DNA of 64,000 bases from Siphonodentalium dalli (taxonomy: Eukaryota > Mollusca > Scaphopoda > Gadilida > Siphonodentaliidae). Positions 44,939-52,939 of the stretch are shown here, one piece after another. The stretch spans positions 49,297,797-49,361,796 of the forward strand of contig CP136061.1 in NCBI GenBank assembly GCA_032622095.1, given 5' to 3'. The translations under genes and the position numbers were made by a program. The notes under the pieces are model-generated. The model worked only from the letters and a program-made list of their open reading frames with translations, did not search any database and was not told the DNA's origin. Numbering within the stretch: position 1 is the stretch's first letter; each line of letters opens with the position of its first letter.

Positions 44939-45315
44939 TGATTCCCGTGTATAGATGCGTATCTAGACAGTATGGAAATGGAATTGGTTCACTATTCAAA
45001 TCTGCAATGAGAACAGTAATACCGTTTCTAAAACCTATTGGTCAGATTGCTAAACAACAAGTATTCAAGCATGGACTTGCTGCAGTCGAAGATATCATTC
45101 ATCATGGTAAAATTCCAAAAGAAGTATTTTTGAAACAAGGTAAAGAAGCATTGAAATCTTTTGGAAGGGAAACAATAAAGAAAATATCAACACCAAATGG
45201 CATAAATAGATCATCGCGACCTTTGAAAAATCATTCTTCTCGCAAACGAGTTAGAAGTAAGTCCATTAAAACGCCTGTAAAGAAATCAAAACGATCTCTC
45301 GATATATTTGATTAA
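44938..45315 (+). CDS. pVI-like minor virion protein
   Basis: 125 residues. RQYGNGIGSLFKSAMRTVIP (about 10-29) has the GxGxG-S/G-L-F pattern and following amphipathic helix seen in adenovirus pVI-like proteins of Polintons, where the viral protease cuts after a Gly-rich site and frees a membrane-active helix. The second half is strongly basic (SSRKRVRSKSIKTPVKKSKRS) and could bind DNA. Both ends are complete. The gene sits between the two capsid genes. The functional reading is by family comparison and is moderately sure. Confidence 0.75.
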   Translation: MIPVYRCVSRQYGNGIGSLFKSAMRTVIPFLKPIGQIAKQQVFKHGLAAVEDIIHHGKIPKEVFLKQGKEALKSFGRETIKKISTPNGINRSSRPLKNHSSRKRVRSKSIKTPVKKSKRSLDIFD

Positions 45316-45317
45316 TC

Positions 45318-46623
45318 ATGATGATGCAAAATGGATCATGCGAATGCAGCAAGTCCGAGTTAGATGCTTCTGATGTTCCACCAACAATGACAACGATGTT
45401 GGAATCACAATGGATAGAACATCACCCGATTAGCTCTTTGAATAATTCCGCACCGATAGAATTTGTAATTCCGCCTCAAACTGAAAAATGGACAGATGTA
45501 AATCAATCATATTTGTACCTGAAATTCAAAATCACAAAAGCAGATGGAACAAACTTGGTTGATGGTACTGATGAAATTGCGCCTATTAACAACTTTTTCC
45601 ATAGCATTTTTCAGTAGTATCGATATTTACCTAAATAACAAACTTGTAACGGCAAACGGAGATACCTATCCTTATCGAGCCTACATGGAAAATCTCTTGG
45701 CTTATTCTGGTGAATGTAAAGAAAATCAACTTGCCGCACTAGAAATGTGGTACCCCGACACCGCTAAGCAGTTCACCGAAAACACTAAAGCTGGTGGTAA
45801 TGATGGATTGAAATCTCGCCAAGCAATCATAGCAGGTAGTAAAACGGTAGAATTGTGTGGTCGTTTACACACAGATATATTTCTACAAGAGAAATACTTA
45901 CCAAATGGAGTTGAGATAAGAATTCGTCTCAATAGAGCGAATCCAAAATTCTCTTTAATTGGTCAGGCCAACGGAAAAATAGTATTTGAAACGGCAGTTT
46001 TCGATGTTCGTACAATTACGCTGATGCCAGTAGTAGCAAATAACTTGAACCAAACAATAATACAGAAAAATATGAAAATACCGATTAGAAGAGTTGAAGT
46101 AAAAACATTCACTATTGGTGTAGGGCTTAGATCAAAAATTGAAGATCACCTTTTTCAAGGACAATTGCCAAAGAGACTTTTCATATGTTTGGTATCAAAC
46201 AAAGATATGAATGGCGATATTGAAACGAACCCATTTCATTTCCAACACTTCAATCTGAGAAAACTTGAAGTTAGTCAGGACGGACATACCATCCATAACC
46301 GACCATTTGAACCAAACTTTGAATCAGAACAATGCCTAAGATCTTATTTATCACTGTATCAGTCTTCGGGTATGTTTGGACAAAACAAATCCTTTGGTTT
46401 GAATCTCGAAAAATACATGAATGGTTATTGTTTCTGGGGTTACGACCTCACACCTGACCAAGGAGCAGAGGAAGGACATTTGCATCCTATAAAAACCGGT
46501 AACATACGGTTAGAGCTTCAGTTTGCTGCAGCTCTAGCTTCAGTGATCAACGTGATAGTCTATGCTGAGTTAGATAATCAAGTTGAAATCAACAGTTTGC
46601 GAGAAATAATAACAGATTATTAA
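45318..46623 (+). pseudogene. Major capsid protein (double jelly-roll), 1-nt frameshift
   Basis: The first frame runs from the ATG at 45318 to 45617 and the second from about 45612 to 46623. The change of frame lies in the five-T run 45607-45611. The N-terminal part shows LNNSAPIEFVIPPQTEKWTD, DVNQSYLYLKFKI and INNFFHSIF, the signature opening of Polinton major capsid proteins. The later part has YPYRAYMENLL, LNRANPKFSL and YMNGYCFWGYDLTPD, the second jelly-roll and tower region. Combined length, about 430 codons, fits the family. The rest is undamaged, so the shift could be a late mutation, an assembly error or slippage. Confidence 0.9.
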
Positions 46624-46627
46624 AAAC

Positions 46628-47083
46628 ATGGATGGATTGCATTTGGAGGAAAAATTGAGACTGGAAGTTGGAGGACTCGATTTCATTCCATATGTTTCTA
46701 TCCTTGACAAAGTTCGGAAAACTTTCGAGAAATGTTTCGTTCATGAAATACAAAATCAAATTTCAAAAGAAGTGACACTCAATTGTGAAGGATGTAAAAT
46801 AGATCATCCAAGTCAGACACGACATTTACTTTGTCTTTGGACACCACCTATACAATGGGTAGATATGTTCATTGATATAGCACTACTTAAATTGAACATC
46901 TACCGAGTTATGGAACAATGGTATCCAGAAATAGAATCATTTACACCACAAGAGAAATTTGAGGCATTCAAACTTTGGAAAGATATAAAGGAAGTTGTTC
47001 ATGCAAACTGTGTCCAATTTAATTCGGTCTTTGTTGACTTGTGGTGTGAAAAAGTAAAAAAAAACTACGAAGATGAACACTAG
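46628..47083 (+). CDS. Small protein with C-x2-C/H-x-C cluster
   Basis: 151 residues, intact. CEGCKIDHPSQTRHLLC (about 54-70) carries two Cys, two His and a third Cys in zinc-finger spacing; a protein with this C-GC-DHPSQ-H-C block is commonly encoded between the capsid and protease genes in animal Polintons. The rest is helical and acidic at the C-terminus (KKNYEDEH). Function is unknown; a zinc-binding virion or regulatory role is possible. Its 3' end overlaps the protease start by 11 bases. Confidence 0.7.
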   Translation: MDGLHLEEKLRLEVGGLDFIPYVSILDKVRKTFEKCFVHEIQNQISKEVTLNCEGCKIDHPSQTRHLLCLWTPPIQWVDMFIDIALLKLNIYRVMEQWYPEIESFTPQEKFEAFKLWKDIKEVVHANCVQFNSVFVDLWCEKVKKNYEDEH

Positions 47084-47603
47084 CGAACTTCAGCATATAC
47101 TAGACAAATCATCCTACCTCTGTTCATTGAATGGTGTGGTGTGTGCAAAAGATCAGTTACCACACGAGAAACCTCATCATGTAAAAGCATACATAGTAAA
47201 TACACATACGTCAGAAAAGCCAGGAGAACACTGGGTTGCAATATTCTTCAATGGGAACATTGCAACATATTTCGATTCGTTTGGGATACCAGTTATTGAT
47301 AAATATATCAAATCATTTATTCAAAGAAATTCGATCGAATGTAAAATAAACGTTGGACGGTTTCAACATCACGGTACAAACGTATGTGGTATCTACTGTA
47401 TATTTGCTTTACATTTCTTGAAAAGCGGACATGGTATAAAAGTATTAGTTGAAATGAATTTTGATGGTGATTACTTCAAAAATGATAGAAAAGTATTTGA
47501 TTGGTTTCATAGAAACTATGAGCCCTTACGAAAGGAATCAGAAACATTACCCAAAACATGTATTTCACAAACTTGTAAGACTTACTGTGAATTTCAGTGT
47601 TGA
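47073..47603 (+). CDS. Adenovirus-type (C5) cysteine protease
   Basis: 176 residues, intact. The catalytic set is visible in order: His in GEHWVAIFF (about residue 53), Asp in YFDSFG (about 68) and Cys in GTNVCGIYC (about 110). These match the C5/Ulp1 clan arrangement, which matures capsid precursors in adenoviruses and Polintons. The C-terminal tail is cysteine-rich (SQTCKTYCEFQC). Likely substrates are the neighbouring GG-containing proteins. An AATAAA at 47784-47789 follows after an AT-rich 3' region. Confidence 0.9.
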   Translation: MNTSELQHILDKSSYLCSLNGVVCAKDQLPHEKPHHVKAYIVNTHTSEKPGEHWVAIFFNGNIATYFDSFGIPVIDKYIKSFIQRNSIECKINVGRFQHHGTNVCGIYCIFALHFLKSGHGIKVLVEMNFDGDYFKNDRKVFDWFHRNYEPLRKESETLPKTCISQTCKTYCEFQC

Positions 47604-47783
47604 TAAAATGTGTTCATTACCAATTGTTTAAACATGTTAAAAATCATAATCATTTTGTAAATATGTTGATTGTTAATGATGAAATGAGTTACCAAATGTA
47701 AATTTGTTCATTGCATTACCAATTATTGATTGTAAATATGATAATTTCATGATCAGTTGTAAATATGTTGATTCTTAATTCAA

Positions 47784-47789
47784 AATAAA
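47784..47789 (+). terminator. Poly(A) signal AATAAA after the structural genes
   Basis: AATAAA 180 bases past the protease stop, followed by a t-rich gtgtctgtttttaatg. It contrasts with the stem-loop ends of the accessory genes. Confidence 0.65.
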
Positions 47790-47862
47790 AGTTATGTTAT
47801 TGAAAAACAGTGTCTGTTTTTAATGATCGTCTTCGGCAATGTCGATGAAGATCTTAATTCAC

Positions 47863-47955
47863 CAAAAAGAAACACATTTGAAATGACGTTCGGGAAATTT
47901 GGTAGAAAAAACACAATGACGTCGCCAATGACGTCCGCGCGTTTTACATATAACA
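47863..47955 (+). promoter_or_regulatory. Accessory promoter module P4
   Basis: Fourth copy of the module: aaagaaacac, then atgacgttcgggaaatttgg, then aatgacgtcgccaatgacg, then tccgcgcgtt, then acatataac as TATA box at 47947-47955. It is more diverged than P1-P3 in the middle. It starts within the short frame that precedes the true ATG at 47988. Confidence 0.75.
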
Positions 47956-47987
47956 AAACCCCCATTATCTCATATCATTTTCTCACA

Positions 47988-48422
47988 ATGGAATACGCTG
48001 CTATTGATCTTGGATCTTATGTCAGAGCCATCCGTGTATCGGCCCCGAGACACATTGCGGTGTGGGAGACCCTTTCCTGGGCAGTGTATGGTACAGGTGA
48101 ACAGTTCTTTGAACTATTCACTTTTGTCAATGCAACTTGGGCTCGCAATCCTACACTGTTCAGTGGACAGAAGACAGAGTACATCGAATGGCTTGGGACA
48201 ACAGGTGTCTTGCTTACGGTGGCGGCAACCCTTCTGCAGAGAAAGCTCGTGTTTTGGAGACAGAAGGATCCGGAGTACAGATTAGACATACCTCCATTGA
48301 AGGGTGTGAGTATACCGCAAGGTATATTTCCACCTCTCATCGAGGGGTCGCTTGTGTTTCGGGAGTTGGATCAAGAGGATGGATTTGAGTTCCTAAAGAC
48401 CCCTTATCCACTTTTCTTGTGA
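47988..48422 (+). CDS. OTU-fold-like protein B, paralogue of 30695-31123
   Basis: 144 residues from the ATG 33 bases after the P4 TATA box. It shares with protein A the M(D/E)Y start, AVWETLSWAVYGTGEQFFEL (24-43) against MLWKALSLAETGT, and WLGTTGVLLTVAATLLQRKL (about 71-90) against LLGTSRLMVRLAATSLQRSI. In the OTU scheme Ala24 stands where the catalytic Cys would be. Near the end, GSLVFRELDQEDGFEFL lacks the catalytic His. Both copies are therefore predicted inactive if the OTU reading holds. The two lie at opposite ends of the Polinton in inverted orientation with the same promoter and 3' signal. Intact. Confidence 0.6.
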   Translation: MEYAAIDLGSYVRAIRVSAPRHIAVWETLSWAVYGTGEQFFELFTFVNATWARNPTLFSGQKTEYIEWLGTTGVLLTVAATLLQRKLVFWRQKDPEYRLDIPPLKGVSIPQGIFPPLIEGSLVFRELDQEDGFEFLKTPYPLFL

Positions 48423-48435
48423 TCTAACGTAAAAC

Positions 48436-48451
48436 GGCCCTTTTCAGGGCC
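48436..48451 (+). terminator. Histone-type 3' stem-loop SL4
   Basis: GGCCCTTTTCAGGGCC with flanks aaaac and acccaaaa, 13 bases after the stop. The downstream box seen at SL1-SL3 is not clear here (ctgctatcagatgact follows), so this copy may process less efficiently or use another pairing. Confidence 0.8.
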
Positions 48452-48486
48452 ACCCAAAACCTGCTATCAGATGACTCTTACATGCA

Positions 48487-48945
48487 CATTTTACAACGCT
48501 ATCGTCTTCGAATTTATTCGAAGACTTTCGCTTTTGTTAAATATGCACTGGTAAAGTAACACAATTTACCAACACATCTATTTTTTCTCGGTATTATTCT
48601 AAGTTCAGTTAGTCCAGCGAAGGGGAGCGCCCTTCGCTTACCACACTGACATTAGAATCCGAGAAAAAATCGATACATTGGTAAATTGTGCTCTTTTCTG
48701 TCAAAAAATCCCTTCGAAGCGCTCACCTTACTCATTGGAATCTAACACAACCTCTAGATCCGACCCTGGGCTGTCACTCTGGCCCACCCCCTCGCTCGAT
48801 GTCACTCTGGCCCATGGGCCAGAGTGACATCGAGCGACGGGTTTGGATTTTTTCTGGCCCACCCCCTCGCTCGATGTCACTCTGGCCCATGGGCCAGAGT
48901 GACATCGAGCGAGGGGGGTGGACCAGAGTGACAGCCAATACTACT
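48487..48945. repeat. Polinton right terminal inverted repeat
   Basis: Complement of the left repeat, but about 73 bp longer, because the cccatggg-centred hairpin is present twice (centres near 48815 and 48890), separated by a short unmatched link gacgggtttggattttttc. Confidence 0.9.
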
Positions 48946-49026
48946 GATGGTAGCATCATTAAATTCACCCTCTGGGGACCTCATTCTGCAAATGACAAAC
49001 GCCCTATTTCAAGGCTTGGTTAGTAG

Positions 49027-49905
49027 TGCACTGGTGGAATATGATCTGTTGTCATAGCTGGAGTAGATTCATGACGTGATATATATACCGTAACAATTCA
49101 GCAGGATCCACCACCATAGTAAACAAGAAAACCATTGTCAGAAATGGGAAGCCCATCTAGATCATATTGGGCATATATAAATTACATGTATATATATATA
49201 TATATTTATTTCCAATTTGTAGAAAGGTTAATCGCCAAACATGCAGCGTCCATTGCATTCATACACCAATATATTATTGGTTATAACCAAACACCCAATG
49301 CCAACAAAATGATAAACCCCTTGACGATTGCCATGTTATTATGTTGACGTGCTGCCAGCTAGCGGCAAATACACTAAACTGTCATTTTCTCCGTTCTCTT
49401 GTACGACATGAGAATTGTTATCGGCTGTCTTGTATTTTTTTTCTTTCTTTTTTTTCGATTTATATAGAAAGGTCTGCAATTGAATGACTGAAGCCAATAT
49501 ACGGCGGTTGAACATTAAATGATAATCAATCTCTGAGTCATGAAATTTCCGATAAGGTTTTATTAATCACTGGTTGTAGAGACAAACTAATCATCATGCC
49601 TTAAATGTTTTATGAAGGCACCATTTCAGAATTCCCTTAAAAAAAACTGCGGCTAATCACGGAGTCTCATTCACCACACCAGAAAACCTCTAATGGCGAC
49701 AAATCTATTAATCGGATTAAATACACTCCGGGTACTTCGCAATAAGATCTTTAGTCCACATGCCAACGAAGGCAGATGTTCAGTGTTGAGTTGTCGGTTA
49801 TTTCGGACAGAGGGGCTTTAAAAACAAATATCACAACATCGCTGTTGGTTTAAGAATAATAAAAAGTATACCTTGGACACAATTACAAGTCGGGGGGGGG
49901 GGGGG
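49027..49905. other. Stretch without a recognised gene
   Basis: Only short ORFs and simple tracts (tatatata at 49190-49205, a G-run at 49892-49908). Nothing supports a gene or a named repeat. Confidence 0.45.
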
Positions 49906-50264
49906 GGGCAAGATTCAAGATTCTTTATTATTGTTCTAATTACACATGTAATATACGAACAAATCATTATATAATAAATAGCACTATGGTGTAAACAAAT
50001 AAAATGGTAGATATAACATGGAAATTTAATAAAGTCATCGTGAATATTTGCCGTCGTCACATATGTATGTCGAGAGATGGTAATGTAAGGTGGTGCTGAA
50101 AGGTGATCCGAATAATATAGTATGCCAATGGGTCCAATCCTGTGAGGTATACCCTCAACAAGGAGTGAACTATGCAACATGTTGGGTGTATCTTAAAAAC
50201 CTACACAACTTGTTCATATATATATATGCACAATATCGGTTGTGTTTATAATTGAACAGAAGTT

Positions 50265-50468
50265 CTACACATTTATTTGCCCAGTAAGGTGGCGTGGTAG
50301 GAATATGTTTCTCAAAGAGCTAACTCGGGTGCATTCCATGATCAAATGGTATTCGTCCCCTATTGAACAGCGAGTGCAGTATGTGCAGACTCGCTCTTCA
50401 ATAGGTTTCTTAGACAAAGACCCAGTTTCTATGGGAAGATAACTATTAGTGCACCTAAATTTTGACAA
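50265..50468 (-). pseudogene. LINE C-terminal finger fragment
   Basis: Carries CTYCTRCSIGDEYHLIMEC, a CCHC-like finger common at the end of LINE ORF2 proteins. It is closely similar to the plus-strand fragment at 52957-53262 (CNLCNVKLGDEYHLILEC), so the two belong to the same family. It is out of frame with the upstream part and therefore decayed. Confidence 0.7.
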
Positions 50469-50712
50469 TATTTCTATAATTTATAAGATATTTTTCAATC
50501 CCAAAATCGTGCTTAATGATTAGATATGTTCTACACTTTCCCATGGTTGATATATCATTTCGCCATTCGCTTACAAATTTACTCTCAATGTTCTTTCGAA
50601 TAGTGACCTTGGCACACTGCATACTAGCTACATATATCGGCTGGTTGTTTCTTATGTGTGATGCCTCGGCTTCGCGACAAGTCCCTAAAATATTTAATCC
50701 AAGGATGGGTGT

Positions 50713-51303
50713 CTAGTTCGTGTGTATACTCCAACAACATATGCTTATATAAAACTTTATTTTGTGTACGTCCGATGTGATTAGGTTAGTCCAGTAATTT
50801 AGCATTCTGCATTTTATGTCGACACTCCGTGGATATACGCCTGTTTCCCCCCCATACACCATGACAGTTGGAGTACTCGGCTTTAGTCCAAGGTCATACT
50901 TGAGAAATTTCAATTGTACTTGCTCTATTCTTTTAATATATTGTGTTTGATATCCCCAAACTTCGCAACCATATAGTAAAATGGGCTTTACAGTTCTAGA
51001 AAATAATTCGATCTGTATATCGACTGATATGTCAAATTTTATTGCTTTGTGTAAGAGAACAAACATTGATCGATTAGCTTTCGATATCAAACCATTTATT
51101 GCTTTGCCGTAAGAACCATTTCTCGTAAATTCTATACCTAGATATTTAAATTGTGATACGACTTGTAAAGGTTCGTTGTTAAGTAATATTCGTCGTCTTG
51201 GTGACTTGCCACATCCAAATATCATCATTTTGGTTTTTGTCACGTTTACATTTAGTTTCCAGAATGAGCAATATTCTGAAAATTGTTTTATTGCAATCCG
51301 CAT
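50713..51303 (-). pseudogene. LINE ORF2 middle fragment
   Basis: 196 codons. LNVNVTKTKMMIFG and VSQFKYLGIEFTRNG are the typical segments after the RT catalytic site. VKPILLYGCEVWGY is the hallmark thumb-region motif of jockey/CR1-like elements. Upstream on the minus strand, around 51310-51350, the catalytic box reads YADI rather than YADD, so the enzyme would be inactive. Confidence 0.8.
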
Positions 51304-51535
51304 ATCTTTCGCCGATTCAGCGAAAACTACTGTAATATCAGCATATAGTAAGACTATTATTTTTAAATATCAGATCAGATCGAAAATATCATTTTCTATC
51401 AATTTGAGAGTTGGGACTGCATTCGCGGTGAGGAAGTTCTCGAGATCGTTCAGGTATAAGGAAAAAAGAAAAGATGATATATTCTCGCCTTGTAAAAACA
51501 CCAGAGCAATTCCTATATGCTCCAGATACATTGTT

Positions 51536-51728
51536 TTAAATTTTTACTCTGGATTTCACTTGGTTATACATGTTTCTTAAAAATCTAAAACATCGACCAT
51601 TTATACCAGCCGTAATTAGTTTTTGCCAAAGTCTGTCATGCCAAAGAGTATCAAAAGCTTGTTTGAAATCAATGAGTGTGCAAAATAATTTCCGATTTGC
51701 CCTGCGATAGATGTTTGTGGGAAAATTA
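51536..51728 (-). pseudogene. LINE reverse transcriptase fragment
   Basis: KLFCTLIDFKQAFDTLWHD is the RT motif A region with its catalytic Asp. RLWQKLITAGINGR follows as expected for the family. The first residues of the longer open frame come from the foldback's terminal repeat, so coding sequence begins at the TA boundary near 51728. Confidence 0.8.
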
Positions 51729-52457
51729 TGGAATCCTATTAGGGCCACTTGCTAATGGCGCTTTCGGCGCGCGCCGAAAGCGACAAAAAGTGCGCCATTA
51801 GTAACGCGCCGAAAGCGACTTTTTGTCGCTTTCGGCGCTTTCTGCGCGCGCCGAAACATACCCTAATGGCGCACTTTTTGTCGCTTCCGGCGCGCGCCAT
51901 TAGGGAGTGGACCTAATAGTATGCCTAATGGCGCTTTCGGCGTGTGCCGAAAGCGACAAAAAGTGCGCCATTTGTAACGCGCCGAAAGCGACAAAATGTA
52001 CGCCGTTACGGCGCACATTTTGTCGCGCCGAAACATGCGCTAATATCGCACATTTTGTCGCGTTCGGCGCGCGCGCCGAAAGCGACAAAAACTGCGCCGA
52101 AACGGAGTATATTGTCGCTTTCGGCGCTTTCGGCGCGTTACTAATGGCGCACTTTTTGTCGCTTTCGGCGATTTCGTGCCATTAGTAACGCGCCGAAAGC
52201 GACAAAAAGTGCGCCGTTACGGCGCACATTTTGTCGCTTTCGGCGCGCCAAAACATGCGCTAATATCGCACATTTTGTCTCTTTCGGCCCGCGCGCCGAA
52301 AGCGAAAAAAATGGGCGCCGAAAGCGACAAATAGTGCGCCATAACGGCGCATATTTTGTCGCTTTCGGCGCTTTTGGCGCGTTACTAATGGCGCACCTTT
52401 TGTCGCTTTCGGTGCGCGCCGAAAGCGCCATTAGGAAGTGGCCCTAATAGGATTCCA
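51729..52457. mobile_element. TA-flanked GC-rich foldback element
   Basis: Ends TGGAATCCTATTAGGGCCAC and the exact complement, flanked by TA on both sides (51727-51728 and 52458-52459), as for Tc1/mariner-type targets. The interior is tiled by dozens of direct and inverted copies of gcgccgaaagcgac and aaaaagtgcgccattagta, giving a strongly GC-rich island in AT-rich DNA. All ORFs in it are tile translations. Confidence 0.8.
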
Positions 52458-52459
52458 TA

Positions 52460-52870
52460 GTTTCGTCTAGATGTCCCGTTCGCGCATTGAAGTCCCCCAT
52501 TAAGTATATATGGTCACTTAGTTTGGAAAAATGTATCTTTTCTCGCTCTATCTCCGAAAACATTTCAATACTATAATAATTACTATTCTCTGGCGGGACA
52601 TATACAATCCCAAAAATAATATCTTCTCGACATTGTAAATGTATTTCGTGTTTTTTTCAATTTAAACCATAAAATATATTTCGATTCGTTATTAAGAATT
52701 TCAAACTGTTTTTATAGAACAAACAGATGCCGCCCGATTTATTTCGTGTCAGTTTTACGGTTACAAAATACAGTCGTGTATCCCGGCATTACAATTTGAT
52801 CTGCATTATCAGTTTTGGTTTCGCATAGGCCAATTATATCATAACTTTGCACCAGCTCATGATTATATTG
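52460..52870 (-). pseudogene. LINE AP-endonuclease fragment
   Basis: On the minus strand SYDIIGLCETKTD is the endonuclease motif with its catalytic Glu, followed by GYTTVFCNRK and, further on, LMGDFNARTG with the catalytic Asp-Asn pair. Several in-frame stops and a shift separate them. It continues logically into the RT on the other side of the foldback. Confidence 0.75.
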
Positions 52871-52939
52871 ACGCATCCAGTAAGTGCCCATTCTACCGTA
52901 TTACCAAGCCAAATTTCGGCAAAGAATATTATATATCAC

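Larger units (their letters stand above)
29280..48945 (+). mobile_element. Polinton/Maverick element, 19.7 kb
   Basis: Termini AGTAGTATTGGCTGTC and the exact complement GACAGCCAATACTACT, with a perfect 6-bp target duplication GATGGT (29274-29279 and 48946-48951). Starting with AG and duplicating 6 bp are defining features of Polintons. The gene set confirms it: protein-primed type DNA polymerase B, A32/FtsK-like packaging ATPase, adenovirus-type cysteine protease, double jelly-roll major capsid and single jelly-roll minor capsid proteins. No integrase core is seen. Core genes are damaged, so this copy could not replicate or make particles unaided. It hosts two further transposon insertions, one with two more nested inside. 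Confidence 0.95.
29196..49018. mobile_element. CAAGCC MITE split by the Polinton
   Basis: The MITE halves are 29196-29279 and 48952-49018. Its termini CAAGCC and GGCTTG are flanked by perfect 8-bp direct repeats GTTAGTAG at 29188-29195 and 49019-49026. Removing the Polinton and one GATGGT leaves a ~150-bp hairpin of the same family as 22734-22994. The MITE was therefore the landing site and predates the Polinton. Confidence 0.85.
49908..52930 (-). mobile_element. Non-LTR retrotransposon remnant (minus), split by a foldback
   Basis: Read on the minus strand: endonuclease about 52870-52460, reverse transcriptase 51728-51310, thumb and connection about 51303-50713, C-terminal finger about 50468-50265, and a 3' end with repeated aagattcaagatt near 49910-49935. 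Stops and frame changes are scattered throughout. The foldback at 51729-52457 separates endonuclease from RT. Confidence 0.8.

Noticed and set aside
47823-47987. N-terminal extension of the OTU-like protein B (start at 47823)
   Set aside because: The extension runs through promoter module P4 and its TATA box; the ATG at 47988 fits the module spacing and the length of the paralogue.
51907-52431. Several Ala/Lys-rich ORFs on both strands
   Set aside because: Translations of the gcgccgaaagcgac tiles of the foldback element.
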